From: JBIKLM01 sp044375105
GTDB taxonomy: Bacteria; Planctomycetota; UBA1135; GCA-002686595
NCBI GenBank assembly: GCA_044375105.1
Contig: JBILNK010000040.1
Span: 1-27,069, forward strand
Length of the DNA: 27,069 nt
Direction of reading: 5' to 3'
Both the position numbers and the translations under genes were made by a program. Below the pieces are notes generated by a model, which searched no databases, was not told the DNA's origin, and worked only from the letters and a program-made list of their open reading frames with translations. This document shows, piece by piece, positions 8,620 to 15,782 of the stretch. Every line of letters begins with the position of its first letter. The stretch's first letter is position 1.

Positions 8620-10122
8620 TCAGTTCGAAGATTCGGGGGCGGCGGCGGGCGCCGGCGCTGGACCTTGAGGCCCGAGCAGGGTCCGACGCGCCCGCACCAG
8701 GGGCTCGGCGGAGCTCGCAGCCAGGCCGGCCGCCTCGATGCCCGCGACCTCCCCCAGGGCCAACTCGATCTCGGTGATACCGCGCACGAAGGCCGCGCGA
8801 GGCAGCACCACGAAGACGCTGGACTCGGCCATGGCTTTCGGTTCGAGTCGCACCGGAAAGGTCGGCTTGATCAGCTCCCCGGGGCCGGTCAGATCGAGGT
8901 CCAGCTCGAGGGGCTCGGGGCCCTTGTTCTGCACGCGCAGGTGCACCTGGCAGCTGACCCGTCCATCGGCCAGCAGGGTGTAGGGCGCGCTGTGCATGCG
9001 CAGGAAGGTCAGCTCCGCGGGCTGGCGCGCGGCCAGCCGCCAGCCCAGGGTCCCGAGCAAACCCAGGAGCAGCAGCGGATAGATCAAAACGCGCGGCCGC
9101 AGGCGCTGCCCGGGACGGCCCTCGAGACCGTTCTGGGAGCCGTAACGGATCAGGCCCTTGGGTTTGCCGATCTTCTCCATGACCGCATCGCAGGCGTCGA
9201 TGCACTGCGTGCAGTGGATGCATTCCATCTGCAGCCCGTCGCGGATGTCGATCCCGGTCGGGCAGGTCACCACGCACAGGCCGCAATCGACGCAATCGCC
9301 CCGGCTCGTTTCACCGGAGGCGATGCGCGCCAGCTTGCCGCGCGGCTCCCCGCGCCGGCGGTCGTAGCCGACGATCAAGGAGTCCCGGTCGAGCAGCACC
9401 GACTGCAGCCGGCCATAAGGACAGGCGATCGTGCACATCTGCTCGCGGAAGAAGCAGAAGTCGACCATCATCGCCGCGGTCACCCCGGCCACCAGCAGGA
9501 ACGACTTGGGGTGTTGCAGGGGCGACTGCTGCATCCATTCGAGCACCCGGTCGGTCCCCACGAACCAGGCCAGGAAGGTGTTGGCCAAGAACAGCGAGAC
9601 CAGCAGGTAGAGCCCGTACTGCAAGAGCCGCCGCCAGCCCGGCATCCCGGCGCCACCCTTGCTGTAGTGCTTGCCCTGGGCCAGGCGCTCGATGGGCCGG
9701 TAGAGGAACTCCATGTAGACCGTCTGCGGGCAGGCCCAACCGCACCAGGCTCGGCCGAACAGGGCCGTGATCAGAAATATGCCCAGAAAGATCGACAGCA
9801 GCAGCAGGGCCAGCAGCAGGGTCTCCGTCGCAAAGAAGGTGACCCCGAAGAAGATGAACTCGCGGCTCATCACGTCGAAGCGGAACAGGGGCTGGCCCCC
9901 GATCCGCAGGAAGGGCGTGATCGTGAACAGAGCCATCAGCCCGTAGGCGACCAGCCGACGCTTGGTCCACCAGCCGCCGGTCGAGAGGCGCGGGCGCAGC
10001 CAGCGCCGCGTGCCGTCCTCGTTCAGGGTCGCCAGCACCCGCTTTTGCGCTCCAGGATGCGCCGGCGCCGGGCGAGCGCCGTTGCCGGTCGCGGCTTCGC
10101 TGGGTTGATCGAGGGTCGGCAT
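8620..10122 (-). CDS. ccoG: cbb3 oxidase accessory Fe-S protein CcoG/FixG
   Basis: Polyferredoxin-like inner-membrane protein of 500 aa involved in cbb3 oxidase copper-centre maturation; characterised CcoG proteins have Cu(II) reductase activity. Several membrane helices flank the motifs CGWACPQTVYMEF (127-139) and CTIACPYGR (230-238). A cytoplasmic ferredoxin section carries two 4Fe-4S motifs, CVDCGLCVVTCP (277-288) and CIHCTQCIDAC (301-311). The last 170 residues, after one more helix, form the Ig-like C-terminal domain (FixG_C). The ATG at 10122 has AGGAG 7 nt upstream, the clearest ribosome-binding site in the cluster. It follows ccoP after a gap of about 185 bp that has no gene. All the cysteine motifs expected of the family are intact. 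Confidence 0.96.
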   Translation of the reverse strand: MPTLDQPSEAATGNGARPAPAHPGAQKRVLATLNEDGTRRWLRPRLSTGGWWTKRRLVAYGLMALFTITPFLRIGGQPLFRFDVMSREFIFFGVTFFATETLLLALLLLSIFLGIFLITALFGRAWCGWACPQTVYMEFLYRPIERLAQGKHYSKGGAGMPGWRRLLQYGLYLLVSLFLANTFLAWFVGTDRVLEWMQQSPLQHPKSFLLVAGVTAAMMVDFCFFREQMCTIACPYGRLQSVLLDRDSLIVGYDRRRGEPRGKLARIASGETSRGDCVDCGLCVVTCPTGIDIRDGLQMECIHCTQCIDACDAVMEKIGKPKGLIRYGSQNGLEGRPGQRLRPRVLIYPLLLLGLLGTLGWRLAARQPAELTFLRMHSAPYTLLADGRVSCQVHLRVQNKGPEPLELDLDLTGPGELIKPTFPVRLEPKAMAESSVFVVLPRAAFVRGITEIELALGEVAGIEAAGLAASSAEPLVRARRTLLGPQGPAPAPAAAPESSN

Positions 10123-10271
10123 GTTCAAGCTCCTGGGTCGGTTGCTGGGAAGAGAGCGGCTATGCCCTTCGAGGCGCCCCGTCGTCCCGGGTTCCCGGCG
10201 CGGATCGACCCTTTGCTCCGGGGGCTGTCTACGGCCCCGTGCTCGAGTCCCCGCGCGCCGGGGCCGGCGTC

Positions 10272-10287
10272 GGCGCCCGCGGGCGCC
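10272..10287. repeat. 16-bp perfect palindrome between ccoP and ccoG
   Basis: GGCGCCCGCGGGCGCC reads identically on both strands and can fold as a 6-bp stem with a 4-nt loop in RNA. It lies in the 185-bp gap after the ccoP stop. No T-run follows, so it may be an attenuator or processing site that sets the ratio of structural to accessory genes. Chance occurrence in such GC-rich DNA cannot be excluded. Confidence 0.4.
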
Positions 10288-10307
10288 CGCTGCCGCGCCG
10301 GGCGCGC

Positions 10308-10994
10308 TCAACGGGTGCCGGACTCCGGCGCGCTGACCGGCGCGCTCGGCCAGGGGGCGATCGGATTGCCTTCGGGCTGCTTGCCGCCCGCACCCTGTCC
10401 GCGCAGCTGGGCCACGTAGGCGGCCATCAGGACCAGCTGGGTCTCGCTGAGCTGCTGCCCCCAGGCAGGCATGCCTTTGGCGACCACGCCATCCTTGATC
10501 ACCCGATAGAGATCGGCCACGTCCTTGATGTGGATGTAGTGGTCGTCGAGCAGGTTCGGGCCGATGTTGCCGCCCCCATCGTTGGCGTGGCACTGCGCGC
10601 AGCGCGCCTTGAACTGGCTACCCATGCCGGCCATGGCCATGGGATCCTGGGCGTAGCGCAGAATCGTGTCCTGGTCGGCGGCGAGCTCGCCGTAGCGCGC
10701 GATCAGCTGCTGGGCGAAGGCCGCGACCTCGCTCTGGTAATCGCCTTCGATCGAGCGCCCTTCGACGCCCGAGTGGTAATAAAAAACGTAAACCACGGAG
10801 AAGATCATCGTGGCCCACAAGAGCGCCACCCACCAGCCGGGCAGGGGGTTGTCGTACTCGCGGATGCCGTCGTATTCGTGGTCCAGCAGCGGGTCGCTGC
10901 TGGGCCGCATACCCACCGGGATCTCCCCGGGATTCAGGGCGCCTCCGCCGGCATGGGCAGTGTGGGCGGGATGCGCGGGACCGTGGTCAGTCAT
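10308..10994 (-). CDS. ccoP: cbb3 oxidase subunit III (CcoP), single-haem form
   Basis: Membrane-bound c-type cytochrome of 228 aa that passes electrons to the CcoN/CcoO core. The N-terminus has the CcoP signature HEYDGIREYDNPLPGWW (39-55), then one transmembrane helix (VALLWATMIFSVVYVFYY). The periplasmic part has one haem-binding CAQCH (132-136) with the likely axial Met in GMPAWG (175). Most CcoP proteins have two CxxCH motifs and about 280-300 aa, so one cytochrome domain is missing. The region between helix and haem (residues 75-120) is only a short linker. The ATG at 10994 overlaps the end of ccoQ by 8 bp. The frame is clean, so the shortness is not caused by a visible frameshift. Confidence 0.94.
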   Translation of the reverse strand: MTDHGPAHPAHTAHAGGGALNPGEIPVGMRPSSDPLLDHEYDGIREYDNPLPGWWVALLWATMIFSVVYVFYYHSGVEGRSIEGDYQSEVAAFAQQLIARYGELAADQDTILRYAQDPMAMAGMGSQFKARCAQCHANDGGGNIGPNLLDDHYIHIKDVADLYRVIKDGVVAKGMPAWGQQLSETQLVLMAAYVAQLRGQGAGGKQPEGNPIAPWPSAPVSAPESGTR

Positions 10995-11217
10995 GGCGAT
11001 TCATCTCCCGGGGTTCGACGACCTGGTGGTCGTGGAGCGGAATCTCTGCGCGCCTCGCAAAGGAGTCCTTGGACCCCAGCATCAGGCGCAGCAGGAGGAC
11101 GAGGAAGAAAGCGAAGAAGAAGACCAGGGCCAGGCCCTTGGCCGAATTGATTCCGAGCGCCAGGGTGCCCAGGCCCCCCGGAACGGACAGCAGCAGCGCC
11201 AGCGGTTCAGAGTGCAC
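10987..11217 (-). CDS. ccoQ: cbb3 oxidase small subunit CcoQ-like
   Basis: Small protein of 76 aa with one strongly hydrophobic helix (GLALVFFFAFFLVLLLRLML) and a charged cytoplasmic tail containing DSFARRAEIPLHD, which resembles the FARxAxLPLxD tail of CcoQ. CcoQ stabilises the association of CcoP with the CcoNO core in organisms where it was studied. The start is GTG at 11217, 11 bp inside the end of ccoNO, with GGGAG about 7 nt upstream. Its stop lies inside the first codons of ccoP (ATGACTGA). Position between the NO fusion and ccoP plus the overlap on both sides supports the call; sequence alone would be weaker because CcoQ is poorly conserved. Confidence 0.85.
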   Translation of the reverse strand: MHSEPLALLLSVPGGLGTLALGINSAKGLALVFFFAFFLVLLLRLMLGSKDSFARRAEIPLHDHQVVEPREMNRHD

Positions 11218-13483
11218 CGCGTTCTCCCACCGGCTGCCCGGCGCTGGCCTGGCCTTCGGGATCGGGCGCGGGCTTCGTGATGTCGACGCCGAGGCGCAGC
11301 AGGTAGGCGGTCAAGGCGATGATCTGCTTGTCCTCGATGGCAACCTGGGCGTAGCTCGGATCCTCGGCGATCAGACGATTCTTGAGCTCGAGGGCCTGGG
11401 CCTTGGCCAGCGCGATCGATTCCTGCTGTTCGCGTCCGTAGGGCGTGCCCAGGGCCACCAGGCCAGCGATCTTGGCCGGCAGGGAGGCGTAGTCCGTGGC
11501 GTAATTGAGCAGCCAGGGATAGGGCGGCATCAGCGAACCCGGCGCCGACCAGCCCGGGTTCTCCATGTGGCGCACGTGCCACAGGACCGAGGTGATCTTG
11601 GTGCCTTCGCGGGCCAGGTCCGGGCCGATGCGGCGGCTGCCCCACTGGAAGGGCCGGTCGTAGACGAACTCGCCGGCCTTGCTGTACTCGCCGTAGCGCT
11701 CGGTCTCGTGGCGCATGGGCCGGATCTGTTGGCTGTGGCAGTTGTAGCAGCCCTCCGCGACGTAGATGTCGCGGCCCAGCAGCTCGAGCGGCGTGTAGGG
11801 CGTCACGGAAGCGATCGTCGGCACGTTCGACTTGATCGCGAAGGTGGGCACGATCTCGAACAGCGAGGCGCTGATCACGGCGATCGCGACCCACAGGGTG
11901 AAAACCATCGGCTTGCCTTCCCAGGCCCGGTGCCAGCCGGCGTCGAAGAGCCGGTAGAGGCGCTTGCCGATGTGGCTCATACCATCCGGGACGTTGTCCG
12001 GACGCGGGGCCGGCACGTAGTGCTTAGCCAGCGGCGCGGCCTGGATCACCGGTTCCGAGTAGACCTTCGGCGCGGCCTTCCAGGTCATCAGCAGGTTGTA
12101 GACCATCAGCAGCACGCCGACGATGTACAGGGCCCCGCCGGCGGCGCGCGCCCAGTAGAGCGGCTTGAGTCGCAGCACCGTGTCCAGGAAGTCCCCGTAC
12201 ATCAGCGAGCCGCTGGCATCGAAGGCGCGCCACATCAGGCCCTGGGTCAGGCCGGCCGCGTAGATCGGCACCACGTAGAGCAGGATGCCGATCGTTCCGA
12301 TCCAGAAGTGGTTGGTGGCCAGCTTTTGGCTGTGGAGCGGTGCCTGGAACAGGCGCGGCAGCAGCCAGTAGACCATCCCGAAGGTCATGAAGCCGTTCCA
12401 ACCCAGGGCCCCGGCGTGCACGTGGGCGATGGTCCAGTCCGTATAGTGGCTGAGGGCGTTGAGGCTCTTGATCGAGAGCATCGGCCCCTCGAAGGTGCTC
12501 ATCCCGTAGAAGGTGATGCCCACCACGAAGAACTTGAGGATCGGGTCCTCGGCGACCTTGTTCCAGGCGCCGCGCAGGGTCAGCAGGCCGTTGATCATGC
12601 CGCCCCAGCTGGGCATCCACAGCATCAGCGAGAACAGCATCCCTAAGGTCGACATCCAGGCCGGGACCGAGGTGTAGTGCAGGTGGTGCGGACCGGCCCA
12701 GATGTAGACGAAGACGATCGACCAGAAGTGCAGGATCGACAGCTTGTAGCTGTAGACCGGCTTGCCCGCCGCCTTGGGCAGGAAGTAGTACATCAGGCCC
12801 AGGAACGGGGTGGTCAGGAAGAAGGCCACCGCATTGTGGCCGTACCACCACTGCATGAAGGCGTCCTGGACGCCCGCGTAGACCGAATAGCTCTTGGTGG
12901 GCCCCACCGGCAGGGCCAGGTTGTTCAGGATGTAGAGGACCGCGATGGCAACGATCGTGGCGATGTAGAACCAGATCGCCACGTAGATGTGGCGCTCGCG
13001 GCGCTTGATCAGCGTGCCGAAGAAGTTGATCGCGAAGACCACCCAGACCAGCACCACCGCCAGGTCGATCGGCCACTCGAGCTCGGCGTACTCCTTGGAC
13101 TGGGTGATGCCCAGGGGCAGGGTGACCGCCGCCGCCACGATGATCAGCTGCCAGCCCCAGAAATGCAGATTGCTGAGCAGGTCGCTGAACATGCGCGCCT
13201 TGAGCAGGCGCTGGCTCGAGTAGTAGATCGCGGCGAAGACCGCGTTGCCCGCGAAGGCGAAGATCACCGCGTTGGTGTGCAGCGGGCGCAGGCGGCCGAA
13301 GGACAGCCAGGGCAGTCCGAAGTTGAGGGTCGGCAGGACCAGCTGCAGGGCGATGATCAGGCCCACCAGGGTGCCGACCAGGCCCCAGAGCACGGTCGCG
13401 ATCACGAACTTGCGCGAGATCGCGTCGTCGTACTTGAAGGAATCGAGCAGCGGCGGGGGCGTGGTGGCGTTTGCGGCTGTCAT
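11207..13483 (-). CDS. ccoNO: cbb3-type cytochrome c oxidase, fused subunits I and II (CcoN-CcoO)
   Basis: Catalytic core of a high-affinity terminal oxidase, 758 aa. Residues about 1-470 are CcoN with about 12 helices. The metal and haem ligands are all present: H69 (low-spin haem), H216 in WWYGHNAV, H266/H267 in GPHHLHYT (CuB), and H354/H356 in HVHAGALGWNGF. Residues about 505-758 are CcoO, with one membrane anchor (VFTLWVAIAVISASLF) and the haem c motif CYNCH (579-583), followed by QQIRPMRHETERYG. The linker (about 471-504) is proline-rich. The frame is open across the junction, so this is a true fusion rather than two genes. Such fusions are known in Bacteroidota and some other phyla. The ATG at 13483 has AGGAG about 12 nt upstream. 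Confidence 0.97.
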   Translation of the reverse strand: MTAANATTPPPLLDSFKYDDAISRKFVIATVLWGLVGTLVGLIIALQLVLPTLNFGLPWLSFGRLRPLHTNAVIFAFAGNAVFAAIYYSSQRLLKARMFSDLLSNLHFWGWQLIIVAAAVTLPLGITQSKEYAELEWPIDLAVVLVWVVFAINFFGTLIKRRERHIYVAIWFYIATIVAIAVLYILNNLALPVGPTKSYSVYAGVQDAFMQWWYGHNAVAFFLTTPFLGLMYYFLPKAAGKPVYSYKLSILHFWSIVFVYIWAGPHHLHYTSVPAWMSTLGMLFSLMLWMPSWGGMINGLLTLRGAWNKVAEDPILKFFVVGITFYGMSTFEGPMLSIKSLNALSHYTDWTIAHVHAGALGWNGFMTFGMVYWLLPRLFQAPLHSQKLATNHFWIGTIGILLYVVPIYAAGLTQGLMWRAFDASGSLMYGDFLDTVLRLKPLYWARAAGGALYIVGVLLMVYNLLMTWKAAPKVYSEPVIQAAPLAKHYVPAPRPDNVPDGMSHIGKRLYRLFDAGWHRAWEGKPMVFTLWVAIAVISASLFEIVPTFAIKSNVPTIASVTPYTPLELLGRDIYVAEGCYNCHSQQIRPMRHETERYGEYSKAGEFVYDRPFQWGSRRIGPDLAREGTKITSVLWHVRHMENPGWSAPGSLMPPYPWLLNYATDYASLPAKIAGLVALGTPYGREQQESIALAKAQALELKNRLIAEDPSYAQVAIEDKQIIALTAYLLRLGVDITKPAPDPEGQASAGQPVGERGAL

Positions 13484-13525
13484 GGGGAGCGCGGCTCCTG
13501 GGGTGGGTTGTGGAGCTTCGGCCGG

Positions 13526-13531
13526 ATCCTA
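13526..13531 (-). promoter_or_regulatory. ccoNO: Candidate -10 box (TAGGAT) of the cco operon
   Basis: TAGGAT on the minus strand lies about 43 nt before the ccoNO ATG, which would leave a leader of roughly 36 nt with the AGGAG site inside it. The -35 region is weak. A better -35-like TTGACT lies farther upstream (about 13624-13619) but has no matching -10 at normal spacing. Confidence 0.25.
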
Positions 13532-13624
13532 GAGCGCTTGCGAGCGATGGGAAACGTCCCTGCATGGGCTTCGAGGTGTGGGAGCTCGTGACGCGGGCCC
13601 CGCTGGCAGACAAACTGCCGCAGT

Positions 13625-13675
13625 CAACGCGGAAAAACCCTGCGTTGGCTGGTCGAGGGCGCGACGATGCGTCGC
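13625..13675. promoter_or_regulatory. Two inverted repeats upstream of ccoNO, possible regulator sites
   Basis: CAACGC (13625-13630) and GCGTTG (13642-13647) form a 6-bp inverted repeat around an A-rich spacer. GCGACG-ATG-CGTCGC (13661-13675) is a second perfect inverted repeat 13 bp away. They lie in the AT-richer part of the divergent region, where regulators of either gene would bind. I do not recognise the motif. Confidence 0.3.
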
Positions 13676-13871
13676 AGCCAAAGCAGTGTGCGCGGGCTTT
13701 GCGGAGGTTTTGGCCTGGACAAACGCGCTCCCTCGGAACCTCTCGTGGGAAGTCGAGGATCAGACCCTCGCACCCGCGGACGACGAGATGTCGCAGTCTC
13801 AACGGGCAGAGTTTTGGTGCGGATTCGAAGCCGTCCGCTCGAAAACCTTCCCAATCCTGCGAGCTTGAACC

Positions 13872-13902
13872 CGGCGCCGAAGCGCCGAGCGGCGGAAGCC
13901 GC
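13872..13902. repeat. Tandem stem-loops before the rRNA methyltransferase gene
   Basis: CGGCGC-CGAA-GCGCCG (13872-13887) is followed one base later by GCGGC-GGAA-GCCGC (13889-13902). Both stems are perfect with 4-nt loops, the second of GNRA type. They lie 26-56 bp upstream of the candidate -10 box at 13928, so they would be in untranscribed DNA or belong to a longer leader. Confidence 0.4.
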
Positions 13903-13927
13903 GCGCCGCAAAGGGTGCAGCCCTCGC

Positions 13928-13939
13928 TATCCTGCGCCC
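13928..13939 (+). promoter_or_regulatory. Possible leaderless promoter (-10 TATCCT) of the rRNA methyltransferase gene
   Basis: TATCCT at 13928-13933 is followed by 6 nt and the ATG at 13940. No Shine-Dalgarno sequence is present, so a transcript starting at or beside the ATG is plausible. No good -35 element is seen. Confidence 0.35.
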
Positions 13940-15133
13940 ATGACCGGCCAGGAACTCCCGCAGGTGCGACTGCACGACGACAGCCTGACCCGCGGACCCT
14001 GGACCTACGCCCGGCAGGTGGAGCCAGAGGGGGCCAACCCCTTGGATGGGGCCCTGGTCGAGGTGCTCGACGCCTCGGGGCGTTTCGTGGGGCACGGGCT
14101 GTGGAATGGCTCCAGCGATGTGGCCCTGCGCTGGCTGTCCCGGGGGCGCCGCAGCGACCTCCAGCGCCCGCGCGAGTTCCTGCTGAGGCGCCTCAAAGCG
14201 GCCGACGACCTGCGCCGGCGGGCCCTGCGCCTCCCGGAGGTCACCGACGCCTACCGTGTGGTCCACGGCGAGGGCGACGACCTGCCCGGCCTGGTGGTCG
14301 ACCGCCTGGGCGGTTGCCTGGTGGTCGAGCACCACGCCCTGGGCTTCTTCCGCCTGCGCGCCGAGCTCGACTGGGCCCTGGGCCAGCTCTACCCGGACCT
14401 CGCCCGGGTCCACCGGGTGCCGAACCAGGCCGCCAAGCTCGAGGGCTTCCCGAGCGGCCTGCTCGAGGACCTCGACCGGGAGCCGCCGGCGCCGGCGGGC
14501 TTCGTAGAGGAGCACGGCCTGCGCTTCCCCGTGCGCCCCGGGCAAGGGCACAAGACCGGTTTCTTCTGCGATCAGCGCGACAACCGCCGGCGGGTGGGCG
14601 CGGTCGCCAGCGGACGGCTGGTCTACGACCTGTGCTGCAACAGCGGCGGGTTCTCGATCCACGCGGCCAGCGCCGGTGCCCGCGGCGTGCGCGCCGTGGA
14701 CCTGGACGAGGTCGCCCTGGGGCTGGCCAGCGAGGCCGCCCGGGCCAACGCTCTCGCGGTGGAATGGACCCACGCGGACGCTTTCGACTGGCTACGCGAT
14801 CATCAGGATCCGAGCCGCCGGGCGGACCTGGTGGTGCTCGACCCGCCCAAGCTGGCCACCGGCAAGGCGGGCGTCGAAGCGGCCCTGCGCAAGTACCTGG
14901 ACCTCAACACCCTGGCCCTGGGCGCTGTCCGGCCGGGCGGCTTCCTGTTCACCTTCTCCTGCTCCGGGGCGGTCGATCTACAGGGGTTCCTCGGAACCGT
15001 CTTCCACGCCGCGCGGCGCGCCGAACGGGACGTGCGGCTGCTGGAGACACTCGGGGCCGGGCCCGACCACCCCCAACGCCCCGACTTCACCCGCTCGCGC
15101 TACCTCAAGGGCGCCTGGCTGGCGGTGGACTGA
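13940..15133 (+). CDS. rlmI: RlmI-type 23S rRNA (cytosine-C5) methyltransferase
   Basis: Predicted SAM-dependent RNA m5C methyltransferase of 397 aa; E. coli RlmI modifies C1962 of 23S rRNA. An N-terminal PUA-like domain (about 1-75: VRLHDDSLTRGPWTYARQV and LVEVLDASGRFVGHGLWN) is followed by an EEHGL linker region and GHKTGFFCDQRDNRR, which is highly characteristic of the family. The Rossmann methyltransferase domain has motif I VYDLCCNSGGFSIHAA, the acidic loop VDLDEVAL, motif IV VVLDPPKLA, and FTFSCSG with the likely catalytic Cys. The start at 13940 begins just before the PUA domain; the longer upstream frame has no family similarity and no better start signal. Exact target nucleotide is inferred from the family only. 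Confidence 0.9.
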   Translation: MTGQELPQVRLHDDSLTRGPWTYARQVEPEGANPLDGALVEVLDASGRFVGHGLWNGSSDVALRWLSRGRRSDLQRPREFLLRRLKAADDLRRRALRLPEVTDAYRVVHGEGDDLPGLVVDRLGGCLVVEHHALGFFRLRAELDWALGQLYPDLARVHRVPNQAAKLEGFPSGLLEDLDREPPAPAGFVEEHGLRFPVRPGQGHKTGFFCDQRDNRRRVGAVASGRLVYDLCCNSGGFSIHAASAGARGVRAVDLDEVALGLASEAARANALAVEWTHADAFDWLRDHQDPSRRADLVVLDPPKLATGKAGVEAALRKYLDLNTLALGAVRPGGFLFTFSCSGAVDLQGFLGTVFHAARRAERDVRLLETLGAGPDHPQRPDFTRSRYLKGAWLAVD

Positions 15134-15664
15134 CACCGGGGCAGACGCTCCCGCCGGGGCAACGGGCCGGCCCGGGGTGCGCCAACCCCCTTGCCGCCCG
15201 GGCACTGGCCGATCGGACTCTGTTGGCTGCTCTCCCCGCCCCCCTGGCGCTGCGATGCAGCCGGGGCGCGCGCTTCCCCAGGCGGCAGGCCCCGTCCCGC
15301 CGAAAGGGGCCGGCGTCCGGCGCCCTGTCTCCGTGCGGCCCCCGGCAAGGCAGGGGCATTCAGCCAACCGGCACCGGGGGGCAGAAGCCTGGGCAGCGCT
15401 GAGCCGTGGGACCGGCCTGATCGAGGCCTGCGGGGCGCCATCACCGGGCTCGGAGCCTGCGCGGCCGCTGGCCCCCCGCCTGACCCGCGCGCTGGTTCGA
15501 ACTGCGAAACAGGCCGGTGCCCGAGGCGGCCGAGCCGGCCAAAGCGGCCCCCATCCCGCCTGGCGCGGCTGAACTGACGCTCTTCTGGACCGCCCGCGGT
15601 TGCGCCCCCGGAGGCCCCCGCGGTTGAGTCCGGGGCGGCCCCGCGGCACACTGTGCAAAGCTCA
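15134..15664. other. Non-coding region of about 530 bp, content unknown
   Basis: Very GC-rich, with no reading frame of convincing composition on either strand. It contains short inverted repeats: GGCCCC/GGGGCC (15288-15311), GCCGG-CGT-CCGGC (15309-15321) and the palindrome GCACA-C-TGTGC (15646-15656). I looked for RNase P RNA, tmRNA and tRNA landmarks and found none. An unrecognised structured RNA ending at the strong hairpin downstream is possible but unproven. Confidence 0.35.
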
Positions 15665-15700
15665 AACCGCGCGCGCCGGGCCAGCCCGGTGCGCGCGGTT
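15665..15700. terminator. Strong 16-bp hairpin, probable intrinsic terminator
   Basis: The arms at 15665-15680 and 15685-15700 pair over 16 bp (15 Watson-Crick pairs, one G-U wobble at 15675/15690) around the loop CCAG. The plus strand continues GTTTC, and TTGTTT spans the end of the stem. The minus strand continues with TTTGAGCTTTG, so it could work in both directions. It lies 82 bp before the GreA-like start. It may end the methyltransferase transcript, or a transcript arising in the unexplained gap. Confidence 0.65.
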
Positions 15701-15782
15701 GTTTCAAAACCCGCCCTTCGCGAATCGCCGGCCGGGCCCAAGGGGGCTCGCAGCGCTCGCCCTCCGCCCCCCCCCACTCGCC

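Larger units (their letters stand above)
13484..13939. other. Divergent regulatory region between ccoNO and the rRNA methyltransferase gene
   Basis: The 456 bp between the two divergent genes hold no gene I can support. The stretch is visibly less GC-rich than its surroundings. It contains the inverted repeats and candidate promoter elements listed separately. No TTGAT-N4-ATCAA (FNR-type) box is present, so oxygen control of the cbb3 genes through a standard FNR site is not apparent. Confidence 0.5.

Noticed and set aside
13578..13911. Small open frames of about 95 codons on both strands in the ccoNO/rlmI divergent region.
   Set aside because: They overlap one another, have no recognisable motif or start signal, and the region reads as regulatory DNA.
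15493..15501. GGTTCGAAC resembling the T-arm of a tRNA, and ATTCGAAG near 13820.
   Set aside because: The flanking bases do not form a 5-bp T-stem, and no acceptor or anticodon arm is found around either.
15134..15664. RNase P RNA or tmRNA in the gap after rlmI.
   Set aside because: The conserved RNase P core sequences and the tmRNA tag frame and tRNA-like ends are not visible on either strand.
15100..15777. A 225-codon minus-strand frame covering the gap before greA.
   Set aside because: The product is Gly/Arg/Pro/Ala-rich without any domain, runs into the end of rlmI, and crosses the strong hairpin.
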